Below, piece after piece: positions 24,690 to 36,619 of a stretch of 64,000 bases of DNA (positions are counted from its first letter, which is position 1; the number at the start of each line of letters is the position of its first letter). Under the pieces are notes generated by a model that was not told where the DNA came from, made no database searches, and saw only the letters and a list, made by a program, of their open reading frames with translations. The stretch is from Sipunculus nudus (Eukaryota; Annelida; Sipuncula; Golfingiida; Sipunculidae). The translations under genes and the position numbers were made by a program. The stretch spans positions 39,313,558 to 39,377,557 of the forward strand of contig CM049310.1 of NCBI GenBank assembly GCA_026874595.1, read 5' to 3'.

Positions 24690-25025
24690 TAGAGGTGCGG
24701 ATCGGACCAGACCATCCCAAAACTTACACTTTATATATACTAATTATACTTTTGCAGCTGCCATTGCTTTAAATAAATTTTCTGAGCTACAGTCTTTCTT
24801 TGAGAGGTTAATTACACCCTGTTCATAACCAGATTTGTGTAGAAATTATGTAGAAATTAAATCCATCTATTTAAATCATTTGTTCAGCGTAGCTCTTTAC
24901 AAATCAGGTAGAGCTGTCCGGACCGGTTCGGTCCAGGGATAAGCGGTCCGGTATTTTGTCCTAACTGTCCGGTCCGGCCCAAAATTGTTGACCGAACTGG
25001 CGAAGCGGTCCGGTCCGCACCTCTA
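24690..25025. mobile_element. 336-bp hAT-like MITE inside the minisatellite
   Basis: Left end TAGAGGTGCGGATCGGACC; reverse-complemented right end TAGAGGTGCGGACCGGACCG. Both are flanked by CAATCTAG (24682-24689 and 25026-25033). That 8-mer belongs to the minisatellite unit, so the empty site can be read from neighbouring units: one CAATCTAG, duplicated on insertion. Subterminal CCGGTCCGG-type repeats lie near 24915-25018. No coding capacity. Confidence 0.85.
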
Positions 25026-25595
25026 CAATCTAGCTTGCTTGTGGATTTTATCCGGTTTTTATCAGTCTAGCTTGCTTATGGATCATTTCTGTTTTTTTTT
25101 TCAATTCAGCTTGCTTATGGATATTACCTGGGTTTTGTCTGTCCAGCTTTCATATGGATCTTATCAGGATTTTGTCAGTGTAAATTTGCTTATGGCTTTT
25201 ATCTTGTTTTGTTAATCTAGCTAGCTTGTGGATTATTTCCTGTTTTTTTTTTGTCAATTCAGCTTGATAATGGATCCTAGCTGTGTTTTGTAAGTCCAAT
25301 TTTCAATATGGATATTATCTGGTTTTCTTCAATCTATACTTGCTCATCAATCTTATCAGGTTTTGTCAGAGTTCTGCCGATCTAGCTTGCTTGTGATCAT
25401 TTCTGCTTTTGTCCATCCAGCTCGCATTTGGACCTAATCTGTTTTTTGTTAATCTATAGCTTCTTGTGGGTCATTTCTGATTTTTTTCAATCCAGATTGC
25501 TTAAGGATCTTAACTGGTTTTGGCAATCTTAACTTGCTTATTGAATTTTATTTTTTTTTTAATTTAACTTGTTTATCGATCTTATCTGGTCTTGT

Positions 25596-27310
25596 TTATC
25601 TAGCATGCTTATAGATCTTGTCTGGTTGTGTTTGTCTAGCTTGCTTTTGGGTCTTGTCTGTTTTTGTTAATCTAGCTTGGTAATATATCTTATCTGGTTT
25701 TCTTAATCTAGCTTTCCTATGGATCTTCACTGGTTTTGTTAATCTAGCTTGTTTATGGGTCTTCACTGGTTTTGTTAATCTAGCTTGTTTATGGGTCTTC
25801 ACTGGTTTTGTTGATCTAGCTTGTTTATGGGTCTTCACTGGTTTTGTTGATCTAGCTTGTTTATGGGTCTTCACTGGTTTTGTTGATCTAGCTTGCTTAT
25901 GGGTCTTCACTGGTTTTGTTGATCTAGCTTGCTTATGGGTCTTCACTGGTTTTGTTAATCTAGCTTGCTTATGGGCCTTCTCTGGTTTTGTTAATCTAGC
26001 TTGCTTATGGGCCTTCACTGGTTTTGTTAATCTAGCTTGCTTATGGGCCTTCACTGGTTTTGTTAATCTAGCTTGCTTATGGGCCTTCACTGGTTTTGTT
26101 AATCTAGCTTGCTTATGGCTCTTCACTGGTTTTGTTAATCTAGCTTGCTTATGGCTCTTCATTGGTTTTGTTAATCTAGCTTGCTTATGGCTCTTCACTG
26201 GTTTTGTTAATCTAGCTTGCTTATGGCTCTTCACTGGTTTTGTTAATCTAGCTTGCTTATGGCTCTTCACTGGTTTTGTTAATCTAGCTTGCTTATGGCT
26301 CTTCACTGGTTTTGTTAATCTAGCTTGCTTATGGCTCTTCACTGGTTTTGTTAATCTAGCTTGCTTATGGCTCTTCACTGGTTTTGTTAATCTAGCTTGC
26401 TTATGGCTCTTCACTGGTTTTGTTAATCTAGCTTGCTTATGGCTCTTCACTGGTTTTGATCATCTAGCTTGCTTATGGCTCTTCACTGGTTTTGATAATC
26501 TAGCTGCTCATGGCTCTTCACTGGTTTTGTTAATCTAGCTTGCTCATGGCTCTTCACTGGTTTTGTTAATCTAGCTTGCTCATGGCTCTTCACTGGTTTT
26601 GTTAATCAAGCTTGCTCATGGGTCTTCACTGGTTTTGTTAATCTAGCTTGCTCATGGGTCTTCACTGGTTTTGTTAATCTAGCTTGCTCATGGGTCTTCA
26701 CTGGTTTTGTTGATCTAGCTTGCTCATGGGTCTTCACTGGTTTTGTTGATCTAGCTTGCTCATGGGTCTTCACTGGTTTTGTTGATCTAGCTTGCTCATG
26801 GGTCTTCACTGGTTTTGTTGATCTAGCTTGCTCATGGGTCTTCACTGGTTTTGTTGATCTAGCTTGCTCATGGGTCTTCACTGGTTTTGTTGATCTAGCT
26901 TGCTCATGGGTCTTCACTGGTTTTGTTGATCTAGCTTGCTCATGGGTCTTCACTGGTTTTGTTGATCTAGCTTGCTCATGGGTCTTCACTGGTTTTGTTA
27001 ATCTAGCTTGCTTATGGCTCTTCACTGGTTTTGTTAATCTAGCTTGCTTATGGCTCTTCACTGGTTTTGTTAATCTAGCTTGCTTATGGCTCTTCACTGG
27101 TTTTGTTAATCTAGCTTGCTCATGGCTCTTCACTGGTTTTGTTAATCTAGCTTGCTTATGGCTCTTCACTGGTTTTGTTAATCTAGCTTGCTTATGGCTC
27201 TTCACTGGTTTTGTTAATCTAGCTTGCTTATGGATCTTCACTGGTTTTGTTAATCTAGCTTGCTTATGGATCTTCACTGGTTTTGTTAATCAAGCTTGCT
27301 TATAGATCTT
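25596..27310. repeat. 36-bp minisatellite core, about 47 units
   Basis: The unit is TCTAGCTTGCTTATGGCTCT followed by TCACTGGTTTTGTTAA. Higher-order blocks are visible: GGGTCTTC units with GTTGATC, GGCTCTTC units with GTTAATC, and TGCTCATGG units at about 26505-26995. Because 36 is divisible by three, the minus strand reads as open frames of 284 and 223 codons with a 12-residue period (KSHKQARLTKPV). These lack a start context, splice structure or composition change and are judged artefactual. Confidence 0.93.
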
Positions 27311-27435
27311 ATCTGGCTTTTGTCGGACATCTGTACTCTGTTCGGTCATTGGTATAACCATCTTTAAGGGATTTCATTTCAACACAGTTTTCTATTGTTT
27401 ATAAACAGTTGTTCATTTTTCAGATCCAGAGGGCC

Positions 27436-28210
27436 ATGCAAGCTCACGGGACTTTGGTGCGAAAATGTATCCTGCTGGCAGCTTTCACAAGCATTACTGG
27501 TATATAAGTATTTTCAACATGATCAATGTATATTTTTTTTTCGTGAGAGTAGGAGAAAATGTGATAGTGTTCAGTTGGATAGTCGCCTTGAAATACCACT
27601 TCTGTTTAAAGGGTGTGAAGGTGATATGAATTCCCCGTCCTCTTCGCCAATGGGGCTTCTCTCTAAAAAAATATCTCACACACACATATGCAACCATTCA
27701 TGTAATAACTAATATAAACACTAAAGTGTTTTTGACTTAACTTATAAAAATGATGATGAATAAATGATGATGTCTGGCAATATTCATGAAAATAAACATT
27801 AAGCTAAAACATTCCAGGAACAAGTACACGTGCAAAAAACTAGATGCCAATGGGTCACGACGCTAAGCTGCTGTTTATAAGGAAAATTTTTAAAAACTAC
27901 AAAAGAGGATGTTATTTTTTTTTTTACCTCAAATAAACAGGGTTCTTCCTTTATTACAGGTTATGTGTATACATATGAAAGATGGAAGGTTGGGTATTAC
28001 AAGGTTTGGCTTAAAATGTGTCTACCGTGTTTTTGAAGATGGGTTTCTGTGACCTTTATTAACCTTTGACATTGTTATCTCAAAACAAAAGGGTTTTTTC
28101 TCCAATCAGAAGGTGATCATTATGTAAAAGATTTGGGATGAACATTTAGCTACAAATGTGTCCGAGGATTTCAAGAATGGGTTCCTATGACCTTGACCTT
28201 GTGACCTCAA

Positions 28211-28259
<49 letters not shown>

Positions 28260-31081
28260 TATATCATTTCTTTTCCTTCGACAGGTCTAACAATCATCGA
28301 GATCGGCTCGTGCAAGTCCAATTTCGTAAACGACACGACTGTGATTCTTGTAAAAGCAAGAGGCCACCAGATGGCGCATCTTGGCTGTGGCTGCACGGCT
28401 TACGTCAATGGTTTCCTCAGCGCAGATTTCAACGTAAGCTTCGCAACAACAGACAAATCATGTGATGAACAAATTTCAATGACCTGTAACGGAGAAACCG
28501 GCTTCCAGTCTTGCTCCAGCTTGGACAGTAACGTTTCACAGACATACGGCATATCGAATGTTCCATGTAACATGAGCATAAATTACACATGGCGGGGGCA
28601 AGGAAGGAATCGAGGATACGTCCACACTATCTTACAAGGTAAAAATTGATTTTTAGAATCACACGTTCTTATAAGATACATGCGAGGCCACATCTACATT
28701 ATCTAATCAGCAAATGAATCTTAGATATGTTTCATTGTCCGTTACACTTTTTAAGTAATCTTTCTTTCGGAAAAGACTACAATATAGTCTGACACTTGTC
28801 GGACAGACAGGCACTAAAATTCGTGTTAAGAGTCCCAGGACACTAACATGAATCGTGCTTCTCCTCAATCATTATAAAAGACAGGCTTCACTACAAAATG
28901 TTAGTGGAGTCAGTAAGTTTGAAAAGAATCCAGATCTTGCTAATGCACAAAAATAAAGAAACCCATCCATATGCAACTTGGCAGAACAGGACGGTGTGTC
29001 GGCATATTTCTGTCTCTTCCTTGTTACGAGCTTCAAGCTTACAGTATCAGATTCCTCCGCCTGAGGTCAGTGTTCATGGTGACTGGTAATCTTTGGGACA
29101 CAGGCGTACATATTATAGGTTGGTGACTTTTTAATTATCTTATACACGGTATCCTTTGAACTTCTTGGTTAATTTCCTGATCAGTCAACCGAGTACAAAA
29201 CACAAGGTTTTATACCTACGTTCGCCGCATTAAGTTCATGTATAAAATGCAAAGTTTGTGCATGGATTGCTGTTTTGCACATGCAATTTTACCCTTATAA
29301 ATTCTGAAACTAAAATATAGTTTTTCTCCCCAGGAAATCGAAGCATGTTTATTTTGCTTATATCCCAGTTCTCGCTCGATTATTAATGAACCCTAATGAA
29401 CCTTGCCTATCACTCTCACACCTGTATAAGTGTGCGTATGCCCACCATGCGTGTCTTGTAAACCTCACATAATATACCATACCCAGTCTATACTTTATCT
29501 TAGATCATACCAAATATATACAGGATCAAAATCTTGATAAGGCCGGCTGAAGGTATTGTTCGCAGCCAACCAGTTTTCACCGAAACCACTGAATGCTTTA
29601 CCCCATGTAACTTCTCTACAGTCTCTTGAATAGAACTTTTCCACGTTCACTGCCTGTAACGATTTTCGGCAATGTTTGGTTCAAATTGGAAAATCAAATA
29701 CAAATCGGTAAGAATACTCCGGTAAGAATATCGCCATTAAATCTAAGGTATTATTATTATTATTATTATTAATCATCTTAGATATAACAAAATATGATCT
29801 TTTTTTTTTTTTGCTATAACGCACCCGATCACTCAGTGTCAATGGTTGCCGGTAGATATCGCAACTTTGGTGTGAAAGGTTTATTGCTTCGACAATCAGA
29901 CGATCTGCCGGATATACGAATACAGCGTATACACGTTGAATTATGTTCCACTGGGTAATTTTAACTGCTTTGTGACAACAGGGAGCAGGGCTGTGAGGGT
30001 AATTTGCAGACCAACAAGTAAGAAGGCCTCGGGTCAGCTTTCATCAGGGACTGTCGTGGTCCTCATCATCAGTGGAATAAGCATTTTGGTCATCGTCACA
30101 GTCGTCGCTCTTCACTTGTGGAGGTGAGAAGAGTGGGTCACATGGTGCTTCTATAATAAAATAATGATACTCGGTCACTGTAATGGAAACTGCTCTGGAA
30201 TCAGATGCAGATCCAAGGGGGTCCGGAACAACCCCCCCCCCCCCCTATCTTTTTTTCAAGTTTTAAGACTATTTTTAAGGCCTAGACTCTCTCTTTTCCT
30301 GACTAGTTCATTTTGATTTAGGTTTAGGTATTAGTTCTCCAGGATTAGACCTCTCCTTTTTTTTCGAAATCCTCGATAAATCCCTGGGAATTCATATTCA
30401 GATGATATTTAGTCCCGAATGTACAGGTATTTACCCCGTTAAATATTTTCTACCCCTTATAACTCAAATGTCCTAATAACTATGTTAGACCAAAAGCTTG
30501 CCATTTTAACAAGTGTGAAGTGTTAAGTGCAGCTCCTTAAACCTTTGGTCCAAGAAACATGAATACAAAATTTAATATAATCTCTTTATAAGGAAGGGAC
30601 TATACTTGACACGGTGTATATATTTTCAATTAAGGGTCCAGTTACTTTGCAAAACCATGAACTTTTATTAAAGTGTTATTCAAATTTTAATGCAATCAAC
30701 TGTAACAATAGTTTTAATTTAAAGATGTGATTATTTCGTGGACTGTCTCTGTGGTTTGTCTTTCTCTATGCATGATGTATAAATGTGTGTATTAACAGAA
30801 TATGTAGCAGTCCAACATCCTTGTGTGCTTACACTATTTGTTAGCGCACACATGTAAACAAAATATTTCTACAAATTATCACTTTGTTTTAACTTTAAAG
30901 GCGCCGGATAAGACCGCTGGAAGAACCGTATTCCCCACTCGATGTAGATACAACCAATGACCAATCAGACAGCGGCCAAACAGGCGCTGACCAATCACCG
31001 AGTCCTTCTGGTCAACCAGTGACTGGAACTTCGAATGAGGAGAATGGAACTGTTGATGACCATCTTATATTACAGGACTAA
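27436..31081 (+). CDS. Gene B: small type I membrane protein, paralogue of gene A
   Basis: Spliced model: 27436-27499, 28285-28638, 29982-30123, 30901-31081, giving 246 residues. All introns are GT-AG with phases 1, 1 and 2, identical to gene A. Residues 1-21 are a signal peptide (core CILLAAFTSI). Residues 22-139 are the ectodomain, with Cys31, 56, 58, 81, 89, 98 and 116 and sequons at 37, 71, 104, 117 and 121. Cys148 in the stalk makes eight cysteines, an even number suited to disulfides. The transmembrane helix is at about 163-186, preceded by KKASGQ. The tail opens with IRPLEEPY (190-197) and continues rich in Gln, Ser, Asp and Gly. Residues 53-81 (HLG...C) align without gaps to gene A 54-82. 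AATAAA follows at 31271. The family is not recognised; Ig-like or CUB-like folds are possible but unsupported. Confidence 0.75.
28217..28262. repeat. TA microsatellite in gene B intron 1
   Basis: About 40 bp of TA just upstream of the ectodomain exon. It is preceded by TGACCTTGACCTTGTGACCT-type repeat sequence (about 28020-28215). Confidence 0.9.
28639..29981 (+). other. Intron 2 of gene B
   Basis: The donor is GTAAAA and the acceptor TTTGTGACAACAG. Sequence at 29876-29981 is also open in the transmembrane-exon frame and holds three cysteines, but no AG in that stretch other than 29980-29981 gives the phase 1 entry needed. It is therefore left in the intron, with an extended exon as the alternative. 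An ATT trinucleotide run lies at 29750-29770. Confidence 0.5.
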
Positions 31082-31270
31082 CACTGATTTAAAATCCTAC
31101 TGCTGCCAGGGGTACAATCACTAGGATAAAACCGAAGACTTTTCCGGATGAAAAGTATAGCGGAGGACCACTAGAAGGAGATTACCCAAGAAAATTGTGT
31201 GTTTAATGAATAATCAGAACAACCTAGAGAATTACTGATTTAAAGCACCCAGACGAAGAGTTGCCATAGA

Positions 31271-31276
31271 AATAAA
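31271..31276 (+). terminator. Polyadenylation signal candidate for gene B
   Basis: AATAAA, 190 bp after the gene B stop codon. Cleavage site not determined. Confidence 0.5.
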
Positions 31277-31880
31277 ACGATACAGGTGGTACATATCTGA
31301 TTATACTAACTAGATCTTAATATAATATGTTCATATAATAACCCGAAAAAAATAGAAAAAACTCACGTAAACTATAGGTACCCGATGATACTGATATTTC
31401 ATAGTTACTTATATGCCATAAATCTAAAGCCATTTAAAGTAACCCATTACTTAAGTATCTGCATGTGTACCACATATGGCTGTGCCAGGACAGAGTTTTG
31501 TAATAACGTCGGTATCTCAGTTTTGTTTGCTATTTCGATGTATTGACACTGTAATATTGCATTTGTTGCTAAATGCCGTCCTGTGTTCATTCAGTGAGAG
31601 ATGTTAATATATTATTTATGCTTAATTCATCTTCAATAACTGAGGGATTAATTACAAAGGGAGGTGACATTTTTTTATCTTTTATAAACAGAAATATTAT
31701 TTTATTTCAATTCTGATATTATTAAGAAAAGTGTAAAGTAAAAATTGTTCCCGGCATTGTGGGCAATATACACGGCATTGCAAAACCATAATCGTATAAA
31801 CGTATAAATGTTATTCTCGTTGTTGCCTTTTGTACTTGTTGATAAAGATTTTACTGAATATTGTAGTGCATGTATCTATG

Positions 31881-32029
31881 CAGTGGCGGAGCCGGAGGGG
31901 CTCTTTTTGAGCCGCACCCACCTTTTTCAGGGGTTTGAACCAATTTTAGCCCGCCTGGGACCCTTCGTTTTAGAATCAGGGAACCTTTCTGGTTAGACAA
32001 TCCCCTTTCCAAAATCCCGATCGCCACTG
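31881..32029. mobile_element. 149-bp MITE, CAGTGGCG ends
   Basis: Left end CAGTGGCGGAGCCGGAGG; reverse-complemented right end CAGTGGCGATCGGGATT. Flanks CTATG and TTATG agree in 4 of 5 bases. Similar single ends occur at 35825 (CAGTGGCGGATCAAGAGG) and, inverted, ending at 36727 (CTGGCTCCGCCACTG). Confidence 0.6.
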
Positions 32030-32422
32030 TTATGTGTGTGTATGTAATATAACGTTAAGCGAAGGTTAATAATTACAGATGATAGGTTAAAAAGAAAATA
32101 AACCATAGAAAGAACAAGTCGTCTGAGGACAATAGAGCTCGCCGGCACTTACGTTCTTTTAGAAGCGCAAGATTTCCGCTGCCTCGGGAGCGTAGCCGGC
32201 ACTGGGCATTCAGAAAAGAAAGAGCACCACGATCAGTTACAACAGAAAGTTTACAATTATGCGGGAATTATTAATGTGTGACAGTTTGTAGAACAAAGCA
32301 TGCATGCATGCAGTACAACGTGTACCGGCCGGGCCATTGAGGTCAACTATAGGCAGTGTAGCTTGCCCTCCAGCGTGAATTCTGGGCTTAAGCGATACCC
32401 GATACGTATTGACGATATATAT

Positions 32423-32474
<52 letters not shown>

Positions 32475-33080
32475 CGTCATATCAAGCTGGCGTATTCTTA
32501 TGTTTCGCTCAAACGATCGAGCCACATGTCACAATATACACTTCAGTGTTGGAAGGCACTCATTTCGTTTCATTAATGCCATAAGATATGTAATATTTAG
32601 ATATGTAATATCTTTCTTTTCTTTAAACTCACATGCTTAACCATGTCACTCAGTGCTAATTAGCAGCTAAACCTATAATGCATGCCTTCGCGATAACCAC
32701 TGGTAATGGATTAGTCGGTAACCAACTACATTGCTGTTTCAAAATATAAACTTCGGTTTTTCTTCATTAAAACTCATATTTGACAAGCTTGGTATAAGGT
32801 TGTGAGCACATAGATATGTGAACCAACGTAAGTGTAGATGCAGTTTTATGATAAGGTGTCGTCTGCAACTGTGCTGAACATTCGGTCTCTTAGTTCAAGG
32901 TAAAATCAATGGTGAATTCTGTCCTCGGATATGGGGCTATACTGTTCAACAATTGATCTGTAGTAAAGGCGAACAAACTAGAAAGTGTTAAGCGCAAAGG
33001 TATGCTATTGTGCACTGGCGCAACACAGTGTTACAGCAGCACACAACTGTTAATAAACTTGGTTGGCCTACATCGTATGG
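32030..33080. other. No gene; TA tract at about 32421-32472
   Basis: A stretch near 32168-32200 is an inverted copy of sequence at 19030-19065. A TA microsatellite of about 50 bp follows at 32421-32472. The remainder is unrecognised. Confidence 0.45.
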
Positions 33081-34012
33081 ATGAAGAAAGTAAAAATTAT
33101 CACAATTTTCTATAACATTATAAACAATCTGGGTCCTCCTTATCTGATAGAGACATTATCGGGCTTTAAATGCAAACAAGTCTCGTATAACCTTAAAAAT
33201 GCCAGCTAGTACAGAGTACCAGTATTCAGACTCAATGCCGGACAACACTCATTTATTCCTAAGGCAGTTAAAATTCGAAATTCCTTACCAGAAAAGGTGA
33301 AAACAATTACTTCTACCACTGCATTCAAAAATGCTCTTTGCGCTATGTTTTATAAAAAAGCCCCTAAATTTTTTCTTCGGTGGCATACGACGTGATAATA
33401 TCCTATACACACGCGGTTATGCACTGACTGCACCACCCTAAACAGTATTGTTTAAGGTCAACTGAACTGAAAAGCCAACTCGTGAATTTGATCTCGCCGA
33501 CGAAACTGTTGTTCATTATTTCTTAGACTGTCCACTTTATATTGAACAGACGCTCACTTCTTGCTATAGTTTGCAGGAATTTTGCTGTTTTGCATTTCCC
33601 CATTTAACTGAAAATTACTCTAGGAAAACTAAGTTAGAAATAGTTAGGATTTTACTTTGTGGCTGCTGCTCCCTGACTACTATAGATAATTTTAAACTCA
33701 TATTTCACTTTTGCAGATACAAAAGGGACACAAAACGATTTTGATTTTGATAGTAATTTCATTTCAACTGTCTGATACTTTTATCGATCTGATGTAACTA
33801 TGTAATAGGCACTTTGAATGTGCAGTATGTGTGTGTGTGTGTGTGTGTGTTATTTTATTATGTTTGTTCACATTATGTCAGTGTTACTATGTTCACTTTT
33901 CATCACTATGTATTTGTACTGAATCTTTGTGTGTTTATATGTTTCCCAGAAGAAAAACATTAACATTAGCCTAACGGCTATTTTTGTAATCCTGATTAAA
34001 TAAATATGTTTA
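33081..34012 (+). pseudogene. 3' end of a LINE, plus strand
   Basis: Conceptual translation, with frame breaks, gives a typical LINE C-terminal region: IINNLGPPYLIETLSGFKC, PKAVKIRNSLPEKV and then HEFDLADETVVHYFLDCPLY, in which the E..VHYFLDCPLY pattern is the common end motif of CR1/L2/jockey-like proteins. A TG microsatellite at 33828-33850 and AT-rich 3' sequence with ATTAAATAAATATG follow. The 5' part is missing, consistent with a truncated insertion. Confidence 0.7.
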
Positions 34013-34097
34013 AACCAAATATATGTTTAAACTACTTGCGTCTTACATAATCTGACCCTCTGTGTTTTATCTCACCATTTACAACTTATTGGCCGGT

Positions 34098-34345
34098 TGT
34101 GGAGCGTGGTGGCGGAATGGTTAGTGCGCTGGACTTGAGAACGCAAGGTTGTTGGTTCGCGTCCCGTTCAGACTCCCGTCTGGGCGAATGCTCATAGCCT
34201 TAGTCTTTCCGGCAAGGATGCACTCTCTTGGCCCAGGAGTGAATGAGTACTGGTCATGGGCGGCAGGCAAATGTAGAACGAATAATCTTGGGTTTTACAA
34301 GCTACACGGATATCTATCAACCTATGATTGTTGAATGAAATACTG
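34098..34345 (+). mobile_element. tRNA-derived SINE
   Basis: The head carries a pol III A-box-like TGGCGGAATGGTTAGTGCG (34109-34127) and a B-box-like GGTTCGCGTCCC (34154-34165), spaced as in a tRNA with a longer arm. A non-tRNA body follows (to about 34345), then AT-rich sequence. It is not a tRNA gene: no acceptor stem closes and the body continues. The source tRNA is not assigned. Confidence 0.6.
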
Positions 34346-34584
34346 GAATTGTTTCTTGTTCAATAATAAAATCCTGGCTAAATGCCGATTCTCTCCCAGA
34401 CCAAGGAATGCTCTCAATCAATGATAGATTTACTTACTCCTATAGACCACTTATACTCGGTTATATGTAAGTTTCTTATCAAATTATCATATCTTTGAAA
34501 AAAAGCTAACCGCCTATTCCAGATATATCTTTAACATTACGTATTCCTTTATCCAATCAAAAACGATGAAAATGATTTTTAAAA

Positions 34585-35605
34585 CAATGACTGGTGTAAT
34601 ATAACACAATATAACAATGACTAATGTAATATAACACAATATAACAATGACTAATGTAATATAACACAATATAACAATGACTAATGTAATATACCACAAT
34701 AAAACAATGACTAATGTAATATAACCTAATATAACAATGACTAATGTAATATAACACAATATAACAACGACTAATGTAATATAACACAATATAACAACGA
34801 CTAATGTAATATAACACAATATAACAACGACTAATGTAATATAACACAATATAACAACGACTAATGTAAAATAACACAATATAACAACGACTAATGTAAT
34901 ATAACATAATATAACAACGACTAATGTTATATAACACAATATAACAATGACTAATGTAATATAACACAATGTAACAACGACTAATGTAATATAACACAAT
35001 ATAACAACGACTAATGTTATATAACACAATATAACAACGACTAATGTAATATAACACAATATAACAACGACTAATGTAATATAACACAATATAACAACGA
35101 CTAATGTAATATAACACAATATAACAACGACTAATGTAATATAACACAATATAACAACGACTAATGTTATATAACACAATATAACAATGACTAATGTAAT
35201 ATAACACAATATAACAACGACTAATGTAATATAACACAATATAACAACGACTAATGTAATATAACACAATATAACAACGACTAATGTAATATAACACAAT
35301 ATGACAATGACAAATGTTATATAACACAATATAACAATGACTAATGTAATTTAACACAATAAAACAATGACTAATGTGATATAACCAAATATAACAATGA
35401 CTAATGTAATATAACACAATAACAATGACTAATGTAATATAACCCAATATAACAAGGACTAATGCAATATAACACAATATAACAATGACTAATGTAATAT
35501 AACACAATGTAACAATGATTTATGTAATATAACACAATATAACAATGACTAATGTAACATAACACAATATAAAAATGACTGACGCAATATAATACACTAT
35601 AGCAC
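34585..35605. repeat. 30-bp AT-rich satellite, about 34 copies
   Basis: The unit is AATGACTAATGTAATATAAC plus ACAATATAAC, repeated with AATGA/AACGA and GTAAT/GTTAT variants. Copies from 34621 to 35400 hold register almost perfectly; the ends are more diverged, with small deletions near 35420. The 30-bp period opens three minus-strand frames of up to 316 codons with ten-residue repeats (CYITLVVVIL). These are artefacts. Confidence 0.93.
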
Positions 35606-35710
35606 AAGGGGAAACCCAAAGGAAAATCCAGTGATCATCGTGACAGCGGTTTCAATAATATTAAACTAGTGTTCCTACTTGCCGTCCTTTCGGTATGTCA
35701 CTTAATCTAA

Positions 35711-35712
<2 letters not shown>

Positions 35713-35798
<86 letters not shown>

Positions 35799-35804
35799 TA
35801 TATG
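35713..35804. repeat. TA microsatellite
   Basis: About 90 bp of TA with a few interruptions (ACTA and TGTA). Confidence 0.93.
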
Positions 35805-36582
35805 CATTAAATTGCCTTTGCTATCAGTGGCGGATCAAGAGGGGGCGCCTTTGGCGGGCGGCCCCCCGTTGAGCTGCAAGATCTCTCATTTTATCCAATT
35901 TCCCAATATTTGTGATTAATTTTCGGGGGTTTTTTTTATATTTTTTTATTAATGATCAATTAGATTTAATTAAAGTTATCTGCACTTTATTACTTTCAAA
36001 TTTATTAGTTGAGTATAGGGATCTTTATGAACAGCTGCAGAACAACTGCAGAACAACAGGCCCTGGTTGGGGTCGACGGTGAACAATCTCACGGCTCTGG
36101 TGATACCGGTACTCGAACTCGCGGTCTGTGCTCTTAGGAGTCCTGTGTGCTGACAAGACCACGAAACCCGGTAAAATGCAAAGTTTAACATAAGACTTCA
36201 ACATATATGTTATTTCACTCCGAGCATTGATTTAAAAGATAATGTTTTGCAAGTTACTGAAATTTTATATCCTAATTTTGAAGAAATATAAATATTAAAT
36301 ATTGAACCTCTCTACAGTTTGACTACATAACGCAAAGATATAAGGAAACAGTTTTTCAGGAACAGAAATTCCTCTTTTTTTGTGAAAATTGCCTTAAAAT
36401 GTCCTTTTTACATTGCATATTCAAAGAGTTTCCCAATATGGGAGGGGGATACCCTCCCCATGTACCTGTAACTAACCTTAATGAAACCATGGTTCATAAG
36501 TGAAAATAATAAAAAAAATCATATTTTCATATCCTAAAACATATAACGTATAGTAATAATAATATTATTAATAAAAGTTATA

Positions 36583-36619
<37 letters not shown>

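Larger units (their letters stand above)
23885..25595. repeat. Decayed flank of the 36-bp minisatellite, with two insertions
   Basis: Degenerate units of the pattern CTAGCTTGCTTATGGATCTT plus ATCTGGTTTTGTCAAT can be followed from about 23885. They are interrupted at about 24000-24525 (insertion that includes the MITE at 24191-24388) and by the hAT-like element at 24690-25025. Units vary in length and sequence, unlike the uniform core at 25596-27310. Confidence 0.8.

Noticed and set aside
25596-27277. Open frames of 284 and 223 codons on the minus strand with KSHKQARLTKPV repeats
   Set aside because: The 36-bp minisatellite period keeps the frame open. There is no start context, no splice structure and no change in base composition at the frame ends, and the decayed flank units break the frame.
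29876-29981. Extra cysteine-rich exon part of gene B before the transmembrane exon
   Set aside because: The frame is open, but no acceptor in that stretch gives the phase 1 entry. The acceptor at 29980-29981 does and matches gene A.
34098-34175. A functional tRNA gene
   Set aside because: A and B boxes are present, but no acceptor stem closes and the sequence continues into a SINE body.
34514-35619. Open frames up to 316 codons with CYITLVVVIL or CYIVLYYISR repeats
   Set aside because: A 30-bp satellite gives several frames that stay open together on one strand. Unlikely to be protein.
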